From positions 1-11,230 of the forward strand of contig USII01000016.1 in NCBI GenBank assembly GCA_900554725.1: 11,230 bases of DNA, written 5' to 3'. The notes beneath the pieces were generated by a model. It was not told the origin of the DNA. It made no database searches and was given only the letters and a program-made list of their open reading frames with translations. Positions 1-6,717 of the stretch are shown piece after piece. How positions within the stretch are numbered: the stretch's first letter is position 1; every line of letters starts with the position of its first letter. The DNA comes from an uncultured Eubacteriales bacterium. Lineage in GTDB: Bacteria; Bacillota; Clostridia; Christensenellales; Christensenellaceae. Both the position numbers and the translations under genes were made by a program.

Positions 1-65
1 GCTGTGGAAAACGCCCGGCAATGGCGGGGAATCCTCTTTGAGCGCGCCCTTTTTGGGGAGGCGCT

Positions 66-1208
66 TTGGAAAGAAGTGTGCGAAATGGAAATAAGAAAAT
101 ACCCCTGCTTCTATATGCGGGGGGCACAAGCAAGGCTCTCATGTTCCATGAGAAGGATCTTCCAAAAGACCGGGCGCTCTGGAGGGAACTGTTTTTATCC
201 GCTATGGGATCTCCCGATCCCAAGCAGATAGATGGCATGGGCGGCGCGGTTTCCTCTACCAGCAAAATTGCGGTAGTAGCGCCCTCTAAAAGGCCGGGGG
301 TGGATGTGGATGATACCTTCTTCCAGGTGGGCATTGGGCAGGCCAGCGTCTCGGAAAATGTGAACTGCGGCAACATCTCCTCGTGTATCGGCCCTTTTGC
401 CATAGAGGAGGGGCTTGTACAGCCCGCCCGTCCGGAAACGCTGGTTCGCATCTATAATACCAATACGAAAAGGTTGATAGAGGAGGTTGCGCCCACAGAG
501 AACGGCCGCCCTGACCCCTATGGAGATGCCCGCATCGCCGGTGTGCCGGGAACGGGCGCGCCCATCCTCGTGCGTTTTTTCGGCCCCGGCGAGGCGGTGA
601 CGGGAAAGCCCCTTCCCACCTCAAAGGAAAGGGAGGAATTTCTCCTGCCCGATGGGAAAAAAGTGCTGGGCAGCATTGTAGATGCGGGAGGGGCCGCCGT
701 CTTTTTGCGAGCAGAGGATTTCGGGCTTAAGGGCACGGAGGGAATTGAGATTGGCGGGAATGCTGAGCTCTTAGAAAAGCTGATGGCAGTGCGCGGCCAG
801 GCTGCGCAGCGCTGTGGCCTTGTGCAGCGCTGGCAGGATGCAGAGCGCCTCTCCCCCGCTGTTCCCGATGTAGTTTTGGTGCAGGGGGCAAAGGATTGCC
901 GCGCGCTGGATGGAACACCCATTCAGGCGGAGGAGATGGATATTCTGGCGCGGTGTTTCTGCATGGGGCAGCTGCACAGAGCTTTTCCCATCACCACGGC
1001 CATCGCCCTTGGGGCAGCGGCGAAAATCCCAGGCACAACCGTGCAGGAGGCCCTTGGAGCAAGGGCGGAGCAGGAGGAGCTTCGCATCGGGAACCTGAGC
1101 GGCGTGCTTCCGCTGATGCTGCAAGCCCAGGGGGATAGCCTGCAAAGCGCGGCTGTCATCCGAACGGCCCGGCGCATCCTGGAGGGCAGCATCTATGTGG
1201 CGCATTGA
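66..1208 (+). CDS. PrpF-family isomerase (2-methylaconitate / oxalomesaconate type), possible N-terminal frameshift
   Basis: The product (380 aa from TTG 66) belongs to the PrpF/DUF453 family: cytosolic isomerases with a diaminopimelate-epimerase-like fold that move a double bond in small tricarboxylates such as 2-methylaconitate or 4-oxalomesaconate. Visible signatures are GGTSK (residues 19-23), QIDGMGGAVSSTSK (54-67) and NCGNISSCIGPFAI (100-113). Lys67 and Cys101 sit where the family's catalytic Lys and Cys lie, and the length fits. The true substrate cannot be read from sequence. The start is uncertain. TTG 66 follows GGGGAGG (55-61) by only 4 bases. In the +1 frame, ATG 85 opens a reading MEIRKYPCFYMRG that would join GGTSK if the G run at 119-124 had one more base, restoring the family's P-C-x-x-M-R-G-G-T-S-K. 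The region before 66 probably holds the end of another gene, which cannot be identified. The family call is firm; the N-terminus is not. Confidence 0.85.
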   Translation: MERSVRNGNKKIPLLLYAGGTSKALMFHEKDLPKDRALWRELFLSAMGSPDPKQIDGMGGAVSSTSKIAVVAPSKRPGVDVDDTFFQVGIGQASVSENVNCGNISSCIGPFAIEEGLVQPARPETLVRIYNTNTKRLIEEVAPTENGRPDPYGDARIAGVPGTGAPILVRFFGPGEAVTGKPLPTSKEREEFLLPDGKKVLGSIVDAGGAAVFLRAEDFGLKGTEGIEIGGNAELLEKLMAVRGQAAQRCGLVQRWQDAERLSPAVPDVVLVQGAKDCRALDGTPIQAEEMDILARCFCMGQLHRAFPITTAIALGAAAKIPGTTVQEALGARAEQEELRIGNLSGVLPLMLQAQGDSLQSAAVIRTARRILEGSIYVAH

Positions 1209-1224
1209 GAAGTGTGCGGCATAT

Positions 1225-1259
1225 AAAAAAGGGCAGAGAAAGCGCTCTGCCCTTTTTTT
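1225..1259. terminator. Bidirectional intrinsic terminator between PrpF-type gene and flavoprotein gene
   Basis: An 8-bp perfect stem (GGGCAGAG at 1231-1238, CTCTGCCC at 1245-1252) has a 6-base loop, is followed by seven T (1253-1259) and is preceded by six A (1225-1230). It can therefore end transcription from both sides, as expected between two convergent genes. Confidence 0.9.
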
Positions 1260-1265
1260 GTCTTT

Positions 1266-1805
1266 TTACTGCGCCAGCGCCCTGCCCAGCCGGTAGGCCT
1301 GAGCACAGGCAGGGTGGGCGTGCACCTGGGCTGGGGTATCCACCTGGTCGGCCAGGGCATAGCCTTGATCCTGCCAATTTAGGTATTGGGCCGCAATTTG
1401 ATAGGAAGAGATGGCGCACGCGCAGTTCTCCCCGGCCCCGCCGCCGGCGGTGAGCAGCAGCGCACATTTCTTTGGCCGCTTTTCCGTCAGGCAGTAGAGC
1501 CTGTCGATAAACGCTTTCAGCTGGGCGGTATAGCTGCCGTAATATACCGGGCAGGCCAGCACAACAGCATCTGCCTCCTGCAATTTCTGATAGAGGGGCT
1601 GCATATCGTCTTTTTGTATGCAGAGGGTGTGATTGTTGCGGCAGAAATCGCAGCCAAGGCAGCCCGCAATTTTTGCGGTGCCGATGGGAAGAACTTCCAC
1701 CTGCGCGCCCATCTCTTCTGCGCCTTTGGCGCAGTGCTCCAACAGGGCGTTGGTGTTGCCGCCAGTGCGGGCGGTGGCTAAAATTGCTAGAATTTTTTTA
1801 GGCAT
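1266..1805 (-). CDS. Flavodoxin-fold FMN protein / NADPH-dependent FMN reductase family with cysteine motif
   Basis: This 179-aa protein has the flavodoxin-like fold of the NADPH-dependent FMN reductase / iron-sulfur flavoprotein group. The N-terminal strand leads into TARTGGNT (residues 11-18), the usual FMN-phosphate loop. Residues 86-102 (PVYYGSYTAQLKAFIDR) are the second conserved flavin-side segment. Between them lies C49-x2-C52-x2-C55-x6-C62 followed by KDDM, a compact cysteine cluster like the one that holds a 4Fe-4S centre in archaeal and clostridial iron-sulfur flavoproteins. That protein's last spacing is x5 as I remember it, so cluster binding here is inference. It probably transfers electrons or reduces small quinone-like or nitro compounds in the cytosol. 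The start ATG follows GAAAGGAGC (about 1810-1818) at good distance. The gene begins 57 bases after the phosphatase gene on the same strand, with no terminator seen between, so the two are probably co-transcribed. Confidence 0.85.
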   Translation of the reverse strand: MPKKILAILATARTGGNTNALLEHCAKGAEEMGAQVEVLPIGTAKIAGCLGCDFCRNNHTLCIQKDDMQPLYQKLQEADAVVLACPVYYGSYTAQLKAFIDRLYCLTEKRPKKCALLLTAGGGAGENCACAISSYQIAAQYLNWQDQGYALADQVDTPAQVHAHPACAQAYRLGRALAQ

Positions 1806-1862
1806 AATAAGCTCCTTTCTTTTATATGGATATGGCGTGTTTGCCCTTGGAAGAAGCGGCGC

Positions 1863-2636
1863 CTAAGCCCTTTGCGCGGCCAGGGCGAAAAAATCTGCCC
1901 GGGCAGCAGGGTTGCCCGCGAGGATAGAGCACCCCTTTTCCAGAGTGATGGGAGAACCATCCAGCTGCGTGCAAAGGCCGCCTGCCTCAGCCGCGATGAT
2001 GGATGCGGCGGCGTAATCCCAGGGCTCCAGCACCATCTCGAAAAACAGCGCCGTGCGCCCGGCGGCAGCATAGCAGATATCAAGAGCAGCCGAGCCGCTG
2101 CGGCGGATATCCAGAGAAGCGCGGTATAGCGCCTTGAGCAGATCAAAAGTAGCATCGCATAAATCCGGGTGATAGGGGGATGTCCCAAAGCCCACAGTGC
2201 CTTCGCAGAGAGGGCGGTTGCCGCAGCAGATGCGCGCTCCGTTTAAAAAGGCCCCCTCTCCCTTCTTTGCCGAGAACACTTCATCCAGATAAGGGTTATA
2301 TACCGCGCCGGCATACATCTGCCCATCCCGCGCCAGCCCGATGGAAATGCTGCTGTGGCGGTAATCTGTGATGAAATTGGTCGTGCCGTCGATGGGGTCT
2401 ACAATAAAGGTATCTCCGCTTTTTTTCAGCTGGGAGGCCCCGCCCTCCTCGCCCAGAAAAGCGGCCGAGGGAAACGCCGCCTGCAGGCGCTGCTGCAAAA
2501 ACTGCTGTACCGCAATATCGTATTTGGTGACAAAGTTGGCCTTCCCCTCTTTTGAGGAAATATCCCGCTCTTTGGCATGGGCGCTTAAAAGCAGGGCGCC
2601 CGCCTGGCGGATGATGCTTACGATGGTTTCCAGCAT
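1863..2636 (-). CDS. Inositol monophosphatase family protein (SuhB/CysQ-like)
   Basis: A 257-aa metal-dependent phosphomonoesterase of the inositol monophosphatase superfamily, full length for the family. The metal-site motifs are all present: GEE at residues 62-64, DPIDGTTNF at 80-88, and EPWDYAA at 204-210, which holds the final metal aspartate (D207). The NFVTKYD stretch at 34-40 matches the usual N-terminal substrate-loop motif. The substrate could be inositol phosphate, another sugar phosphate, 3'-phosphoadenosine 5'-phosphate or fructose bisphosphate; the sequence does not decide. A cytosolic location is expected. ATG 2636 is preceded by AAGGAGG at proper spacing and by a strong promoter (2675-2703). 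It is the first gene of a likely two-gene unit with the downstream flavodoxin-fold gene. Confidence 0.92.
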   Translation of the reverse strand: MLETIVSIIRQAGALLLSAHAKERDISSKEGKANFVTKYDIAVQQFLQQRLQAAFPSAAFLGEEGGASQLKKSGDTFIVDPIDGTTNFITDYRHSSISIGLARDGQMYAGAVYNPYLDEVFSAKKGEGAFLNGARICCGNRPLCEGTVGFGTSPYHPDLCDATFDLLKALYRASLDIRRSGSAALDICYAAAGRTALFFEMVLEPWDYAAASIIAAEAGGLCTQLDGSPITLEKGCSILAGNPAARADFFALAAQRA

Positions 2637-2674
2637 AAAAGCCTCCTTGGCTTAAAAATTGTGCATCCAGTAAA

Positions 2675-2703
2675 AATATAAGGCGGGAAAAAAGGCGTGT
2701 CAA
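2675..2703 (-). promoter_or_regulatory. Promoter of the phosphatase-flavoprotein unit
   Basis: On the minus strand a perfect -35 TTGACA (2698-2703) is followed after exactly 17 bases by TATATT (2675-2680), a five-of-six match to the -10 box. It lies about 40 bases before the phosphatase start codon and fits a sigma-70/SigA promoter. Confidence 0.85.
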
Positions 2704-2746
2704 GTGCGCGGAAAATCAAGTTTGCGCAAATCCATGCGGCGGCTTC

Positions 2747-2773
2747 TTGACAATGGTTTTGCGCTCTGATAAT
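2747..2773 (+). promoter_or_regulatory. Promoter of the MATE exporter gene
   Basis: A perfect -35 TTGACA (2747-2752) and GATAAT (2768-2773, five of six) are separated by 15 bases, shorter than the usual 17. Transcription would begin near 2780, so the GTG codon at 2781 would sit at the very 5' end of the message. This supports the ATG at 2820 as the true start of the exporter gene. Confidence 0.7.
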
Positions 2774-2819
2774 GTAGGAAGTGCTGGCTGTTGAAATTGA
2801 GAAGAAAGTAGAGGTTAAA

Positions 2820-4238
2820 ATGGACAATCAATTGGAAGCGATCCAGGAGGCGCCGACCGGCGTTTCTGCGGCAGATAACCGGATCGCTACAAAATTTAAA
2901 TTTTGGCCGCTGATTCGCTTTGTTTTGCCGACAATGGCGATGTCGCTCTTTATGGCGCTTTTTAAATCGGTAGATGACGGCCTGTTCGTTTCCCAGTTTG
3001 TAGGAAAAAAAGCCCTCTCTGCAGTCAATATCTGCTTCCCCCTCGTCATCGGCGTATGGGGAATTGCCATCATGTTTGCGACGGGAGGCGCAGCGATTGC
3101 GGGAAAGAAAATCGGCGAAGGAAAACCCGAAGAGGCGCGCAGGGATTTTTCCTGCGTATGTATTATGGCCATGCTGGTCGCCGCGGTGGTGGTGTTGCCC
3201 TGCGTAATCTTTATGGAGCCCATCATGCGCGCATTGGGGGCGGATGAAAGCATCATGCACTACTGCGTGGTCTATGGAAACATCTCAGTCGGGACGACAC
3301 CCCTCGCAATTCTCTCGCCCATCTTCGAGTTTTTTTATGTGACAAGCGGCGCCCCAAAAATGGGGCTAATCAGCACGCTGCTGCGCGGAGCGATGAACAT
3401 CCTGTTCGACTATCTGTTCATCGTCGTGCTGAGGCTGGAGGTCATGGGCGTTGCGCTGGCCACAGCCATGGGAGATCTTGCCACCTGCATTCTGGGGCTT
3501 TGTTTCTATATAAATAAAAAGCACGCCGTGCATTTTGCAAAGCCCTCCAAAGACTGGGGATATCTGCTCGGGCACTCCTGCAAAAACGGCGCATCCGAAA
3601 TGCTCAACCATGTGGCCATGGGTGTCACGAGTTTTATCGTCAATGCGACGATGCTCCGCCTTATCGGCAATGATGGCGTCGCGGCGCAGGCGGTCGTTGG
3701 AGGCCTGGGGTATATTCTGGTTTCCATGTTCATCGGCTTTAGCAACGGCATTGCGCCGGTCTACAGCTATAACTACGGCAATCAGGATCATGCCATGTTA
3801 AGGCGGCTTGTAAAATACAGCATTCTCTTTTTAACAGTCATGAGCTGCCTGACGGTGGTCATCTGCCTGGTGTTCGCAAAGCCGCTCATCAGCATCTTTG
3901 TTCTGGAATCCAAAGAGCCGGAGCTGTTTAAAATCATTTACGATGGGCTGCATATCTACTGCCTGAGCTTCTTCTTCAGCGGCTTTGGCATCGCGACATC
4001 CGGCATGTTCGCCGCCCTTTCCAACGGAAAAGTGGCGTCCATCGTTTCGGTGACGAGAAACCTTGTGCTCGTCGTGGTGCTGACGGTCGTCTTCTCCTAT
4101 GCCTTTGGGTTAAACGGCGTGTGGATGGCAACTCCCGTAGGAGAAGTTATCGCCTTTGGCCTGTGCGCTTTTCTGGTGTATAAATACCGCAATGTCTATG
4201 GCTATGGCAAAGAGGATATTTCCCAGATGGTGGATTAA
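2820..4238 (+). CDS. MATE family multidrug/sodium-coupled efflux transporter
   Basis: A 472-aa integral membrane protein of the MATE (NorM/DinF/MepA-like) family, which exports drugs or metabolites using a sodium or proton gradient. Repeated long hydrophobic blocks fit the twelve-helix, two-half architecture. The first half carries FKSVDDGLFVSQFVGKKALS (residues 48-67) and then a glycine-rich stretch ending in GKKIGEGKPEEA (95-106). The second half repeats the pattern with GNDGVAAQAVV (283-293) and IGFSNGIAPVYSYNYG (305-320). The family's usual length is about 450 residues. I chose ATG 2820, preceded by GAGG (2811-2814) with 5 bases between. An in-frame GTG at 2781 would add 13 residues but falls at the predicted transcription start. 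The gene stands alone between its own promoter and terminator. The exported substrate is unknown. Confidence 0.92.
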   Translation: MDNQLEAIQEAPTGVSAADNRIATKFKFWPLIRFVLPTMAMSLFMALFKSVDDGLFVSQFVGKKALSAVNICFPLVIGVWGIAIMFATGGAAIAGKKIGEGKPEEARRDFSCVCIMAMLVAAVVVLPCVIFMEPIMRALGADESIMHYCVVYGNISVGTTPLAILSPIFEFFYVTSGAPKMGLISTLLRGAMNILFDYLFIVVLRLEVMGVALATAMGDLATCILGLCFYINKKHAVHFAKPSKDWGYLLGHSCKNGASEMLNHVAMGVTSFIVNATMLRLIGNDGVAAQAVVGGLGYILVSMFIGFSNGIAPVYSYNYGNQDHAMLRRLVKYSILFLTVMSCLTVVICLVFAKPLISIFVLESKEPELFKIIYDGLHIYCLSFFFSGFGIATSGMFAALSNGKVASIVSVTRNLVLVVVLTVVFSYAFGLNGVWMATPVGEVIAFGLCAFLVYKYRNVYGYGKEDISQMVD

Positions 4239-4245
4239 AAAAACA

Positions 4246-4273
4246 GAAAAAGGAGCCTTCGGGCTCCTTTTTT
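4246..4273 (+). terminator. Intrinsic terminator after the MATE gene
   Basis: A 7-bp stem AGGAGCC / GGCTCCT (4251-4257 and 4262-4268) closes a TTCG tetraloop and runs into six T (4268-4273). Five A before the stem can extend the pairing. Confidence 0.92.
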
Positions 4274-4377
4274 ATGTGCGCGCAGGCGCGCCTACGGCAA
4301 GCGGAAAAGCAAAACACTGTATCGAGAGGCCCTTTTTCGGCGCAAAATAGAAAATATGTGGCGCCTGCCTCTTTTTT

Positions 4378-4390
4378 GCATATAATATGC
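4378..4390. repeat. 13-bp palindrome GCATATAATATGC upstream of the T-box promoter
   Basis: A perfect inverted repeat (GCATAT, centre A, ATATGC) ends 17 bases before the -35 of the next promoter. It also contains TATAAT, but no fitting -35 lies before that. It could be an operator or an AT-rich upstream element, or chance. Otherwise I see no gene in 4274-4407. Confidence 0.35.
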
Positions 4391-4407
4391 GGAGAGGAAA
4401 AAAGATG

Positions 4408-4436
4408 TTGACAAATCGCCGTTTTGGGATTACACT
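4408..4436 (+). promoter_or_regulatory. Promoter of the T-box / tryptophan-type ABC importer operon
   Basis: TTGACA (4408-4413, perfect) and TACACT (4431-4436, four of six) are exactly 17 bases apart. Transcription should start near 4443, just before Stem I of the T-box leader. Confidence 0.8.
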
Positions 4437-4452
4437 ATCCCTAAAATAAACC

Positions 4453-4712
4453 GATGAGCAAGAAGAGTACGCTTTCAAAGCTTTTGTAGAGAGCCGCCGA
4501 TGGTGGGAATGCGGCAAAGGGGAGAAGGCCGAATGGGCTTGCGAGGGCGAACCAAACATGCCCCACAGGGCATCAGTAGGGGAGACGGAGCAACACCTCC
4601 GTTAGCAAAGGTATCGCATGATTGTGTGAATTGAGTGGGCGCGCATGCGCCAAACTGGGTGGCACCGCAGGAGTATTTTCTCTTGTCCCTGTTATGGGGG
4701 CAAGAGTTTTTT
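4453..4712 (+). promoter_or_regulatory. T-box riboswitch with UGG (tryptophan) specifier
   Basis: This leader senses uncharged tRNA and decides between termination and read-through. Stem I is visible. Its base pairs GCAAG 4458-4462 with CTTGC 4538-4542. An internal loop has AGTA (4466-4469) on the left and GAA-TGG (4531-4536) on the right. The next helix pairs GCTTTC 4471-4476 with GAAGGC 4524-4529. The distal arm has an AGAGAG bulge region (4488-4493), GCCGC/GCGGC pairing and a GGTGGGAAT loop. The specifier after GAA is TGG 4534-4536, i.e. tryptophan. Two further hairpins follow (4558-4573 and 4585-4602). The T-box sequence proper is 4652-4671; its TGGC bulge would pair with a GCCA tRNA end, matching the G discriminator of bacterial tRNA-Trp. 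The terminator lies at 4680-4712. The antiterminator pairing was not fully resolved by eye. Confidence 0.95.
4680..4712 (+). terminator. Regulated intrinsic terminator of the T-box leader
   Basis: CTCTTGTCCC (4680-4689) pairs with GGGGCAAGAG (4697-4706), with one G-T pair and a 7-base loop, then six T (4707-4712). It lies 9 bases after the T-box sequence, so read-through depends on tRNA-stabilised antitermination. Confidence 0.9.
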
Positions 4713-4752
4713 ATTGCCTCCGGCAAAAATTTATCTTTTAGGAGGCAAAAAA

Positions 4753-5760
4753 ATGAAAAAGTTTTCGACCATCGCATCCCTGCTGCTTTGCGCGGCGCTG
4801 TTGTTCGCATCCTGCGCCCAGCAAGAGGCGCCTGCGCCCAGCCAGGAGGCCCAGGGCTACCGGATAGGCGTGATCCAGTATGCGGCACACCCTTCTTTGG
4901 ATAACTGCTATAATGGCTTTCTTCAGGGCCTGGAGGAGCAGGGCATTATCGAGGGGGAAAACCTCACCATCGAGTTCCAAAATGCCCAGGGCGAGGCGGC
5001 CAATGCGGATATGCAGGCCAAAAATATGGTGACCAGCGGCTGCGATATGCTGGTAGGCATCGCGACGCCGGCAGCAATGTCGTGTTATAGCGCGGCCCGG
5101 GAGACGCAGACGCCCGTCATCTTTTCGGCTGTATCAGACCCTGTTGCTGCGGGAATTGTGCAGAGCATGGAGGCTCCCGGTTCTGTGGCCACTGGCACGG
5201 CCGACAGCCTGAACCTGGAAGGGCAGATGCAGATGATCCGCGCATTTCTGCCCGATGCCAAGAGCATTGGCATCATCTATACCACAAGCGAGCCCAATTC
5301 GATTGCGCATCTTGAAAAGTTTGAGGAGCTGGCGCCCTCCTATGGCTTTGAAATTCGGGCCATAGGCGTGACGAGCGCATCCGAAGTGGGCACGGCCGCG
5401 GCCTCCCTGGCCGCCGAAGGCGTGGATTGCATCAATAACTTTACGGATAACAATGTGGTGAACAACTTAAGCCTTGTGTTGCACGAGGCAGAGGAAGCGG
5501 GCATTCCCGTCTTTGGTTCGGAAGAGGAGCAGGTGAAAAACGGCTGCCTGGCATCCGAATCTCTCGACTATGTGGAGCTGGGAAAAGAGACGGGGCGCAT
5601 GGCCGCAAAGGTGCTGAAGGGCGAAGCAAAGCCGGAAGAGATGGAAGTTTTGGTCATCGAGGCCAGCGCGCCAGTGTATAACCAGGCCGTGCTGGAGGCT
5701 CTGGGGCTGGAACTGCCCGAGGAATATGCCCATGCGGCCGAGGTTTCCCAGGGCGCATAA
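4753..5760 (+). CDS. trpX: ABC transporter substrate-binding lipoprotein, TrpX type (COG2984)
   Basis: A 335-aa extracellular binding protein of the COG2984 family, which captures an amino acid and delivers it to the TrpY/TrpZ-type membrane complex. It starts with MKK, a hydrophobic signal segment and a lipobox-like LFASC, so Cys21 is probably lipidated and anchors it outside the membrane. The mature part opens with YRIGVIQYAAHPSLDNCYNG and continues with the family's paired lobes, for example VSDPVAAGIV in the first half and IGIIYTTSEPNS at the start of the second. ATG 4753 is chosen over upstream in-frame starts because AGGAGG (4740-4745) lies 7 bases before it and the signal peptide begins there; upstream starts fall inside the T-box. 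The UGG specifier of the leader supports tryptophan as ligand; the protein sequence alone would not show this. Confidence 0.9.
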   Translation: MKKFSTIASLLLCAALLFASCAQQEAPAPSQEAQGYRIGVIQYAAHPSLDNCYNGFLQGLEEQGIIEGENLTIEFQNAQGEAANADMQAKNMVTSGCDMLVGIATPAAMSCYSAARETQTPVIFSAVSDPVAAGIVQSMEAPGSVATGTADSLNLEGQMQMIRAFLPDAKSIGIIYTTSEPNSIAHLEKFEELAPSYGFEIRAIGVTSASEVGTAAASLAAEGVDCINNFTDNNVVNNLSLVLHEAEEAGIPVFGSEEEQVKNGCLASESLDYVELGKETGRMAAKVLKGEAKPEEMEVLVIEASAPVYNQAVLEALGLELPEEYAHAAEVSQGA

Positions 5761-5770
5761 TGGCGCGCGT

Positions 5771-5790
5771 GGGCAGGCTCCGGCCTGCCT
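5771..5790 (+). other. Stable intercistronic hairpin between binding-protein and permease genes
   Basis: GGCAGGC (5772-5778) pairs with GCCTGCC (5783-5789) around a TCCG tetraloop, and no T run follows. Placed between a binding-protein gene and its permease gene, such a hairpin may protect the upstream message from 3' decay and keep binding protein in excess. That role is inference from other ABC operons. Confidence 0.55.
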
Positions 5791-5817
5791 GGCGCCTGGG
5801 AAAAGGAAGGAGGAAGC

Positions 5818-6717
5818 ATGAATCTTACAGTCATTGGCGGCCTTTTGGAGAATATTTTTGAAGAAGGGCTCATCTACGGTATCATGGCTGTGGGCGTTTA
5901 TATCACTTACAGCATTCTGGATTTTCCGGATCTCACGGTGGACGGCAGCTTTCCGCTGGGCAGCTGCATTGCGGCGGCCATGATCGGGGCAGGGGCGCAC
6001 CCTCTGCTGGCCTGCCTTGTGGCGCTGCTTTGCGGCATGGCGGCAGGGTGCATCACCGGCGTGCTGCATGTGAAGTGTAAAATTACCGATCTGCTCTCGG
6101 GAATTCTCACCATGACGGCCCTATGGTCGGTCAACCTGGTGATTACGGCGGGAAAAGCGGTTCTGCCCTTCTACGATATGCCCACGATTTTCAACAGCGG
6201 CCTTGCGGCGCTGCTTCCCCAGGGGCTGTACCGCCATCGGGTAGTCATCATCGGCCTGATCTGCGTCCTCATGGTAAAGCTCCTGATCGATTGGTATTTA
6301 AAAACCAAATCTGGCCTGCTGCTGCGCGCAGTGGGGGACAACCAGAGCTTTGTCACCTCCCTTGGCAAAGATCAGGGCAGCCATAAAATCCTGGGCCTTG
6401 CGCTGGGCAATGGGCTGGTTTCGCTTTCGGGCTGCGTTTTGGCCCAGCAGGCGGAAAGCGCCAATATCAGCAGCGGCACGGGCATGGTCGTCATGGCGCT
6501 GGCCTCTGTCATCATCGGGCGCACGCTGTTTGGGCGCATCCGCATCATGAAGAGTACAACTTCCGCCATCCTTGGCGCCTGCATCTATAAGGCATGCCTT
6601 GCCATTGCCATGCAGCTTGGCCTGCCCACAAATTACCTCAAGTTGCTCATGGCCGTGCTGTTTACGGCAGTGCTCATCTCCAATAATTTCAGGAGGAAAA
6701 GCAATGCTAAGGTTTGA
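5818..6717 (+). CDS. trpY: ABC transporter permease, TrpY type (COG4120)
   Basis: A 299-aa membrane permease of the COG4120 family, related to branched-chain-amino-acid-type permeases. It forms the channel for the substrate delivered by the lipoprotein. The sequence is mostly hydrophobic segments. Near the N-terminus is the family signature SILDFPDLTVDGSFPLGSCI (residues 32-51). A polar stretch in the middle, YLKTKSGLLLRAVGDN (about 160-175), corresponds to the coupling region contacting the ATPase. ATG 5818 follows a strong GGAAGGAGG site with 4 bases between. The gene begins 57 bases after the binding protein, and its end overlaps the ATPase gene by 14 bases, so the two are translationally coupled. 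No key segment appears missing. Confidence 0.92.
   Translation: MNLTVIGGLLENIFEEGLIYGIMAVGVYITYSILDFPDLTVDGSFPLGSCIAAAMIGAGAHPLLACLVALLCGMAAGCITGVLHVKCKITDLLSGILTMTALWSVNLVITAGKAVLPFYDMPTIFNSGLAALLPQGLYRHRVVIIGLICVLMVKLLIDWYLKTKSGLLLRAVGDNQSFVTSLGKDQGSHKILGLALGNGLVSLSGCVLAQQAESANISSGTGMVVMALASVIIGRTLFGRIRIMKSTTSAILGACIYKACLAIAMQLGLPTNYLKLLMAVLFTAVLISNNFRRKSNAKV

Noticed and set aside
1..94. Reading frames open from the window start that could be the 3' end of an upstream gene (stops at 39-41 or 92-94).
   Set aside because: Too short to recognise any family, and two frames compete. Frame 1 also stays open past them. I could not decide which, if any, is real.
286..1205. Several long minus-strand open frames opposite the PrpF-type gene.
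   Set aside because: They are arginine-, proline- and alanine-rich shadows of a GC-rich gene, with no recognisable motifs.
2781..2819. GTG start adding 13 residues to the MATE protein.
   Set aside because: It falls at the predicted transcription start, its purine-rich stretch is too close to the codon, and ATG 2820 has a better-placed binding site.
4381..4386. A perfect TATAAT that could be a second promoter for the T-box operon.
   Set aside because: No sequence resembling a -35 lies 16-18 bases upstream, and a better promoter lies just downstream.
4274..4407. GC-rich inverted repeats such as GCGCGC-AG-GCGCGC (4278-4291) as a mobile element or attachment site.
   Set aside because: Single copy in the window, no target duplication, no associated gene; a simple-sequence palindrome is likely chance.
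4405..4449. A 14-codon reading frame (MLTNRRFGITLSLK) after a purine-rich stretch, resembling a leader peptide.
   Set aside because: It overlaps the -35 and -10 of the operon promoter, contains no tryptophan codon, and the T-box already explains the regulation.
4645..4752. In-frame extension of the binding protein upstream of ATG 4753.
   Set aside because: It would translate through the T-box and terminator and would destroy the N-terminal lipoprotein signal.
6572..6703. In-frame extension of the ABC ATPase upstream of ATG 6704.
   Set aside because: It lies within the permease gene, has no family resemblance, and a strong AGGAGG sits correctly before ATG 6704.
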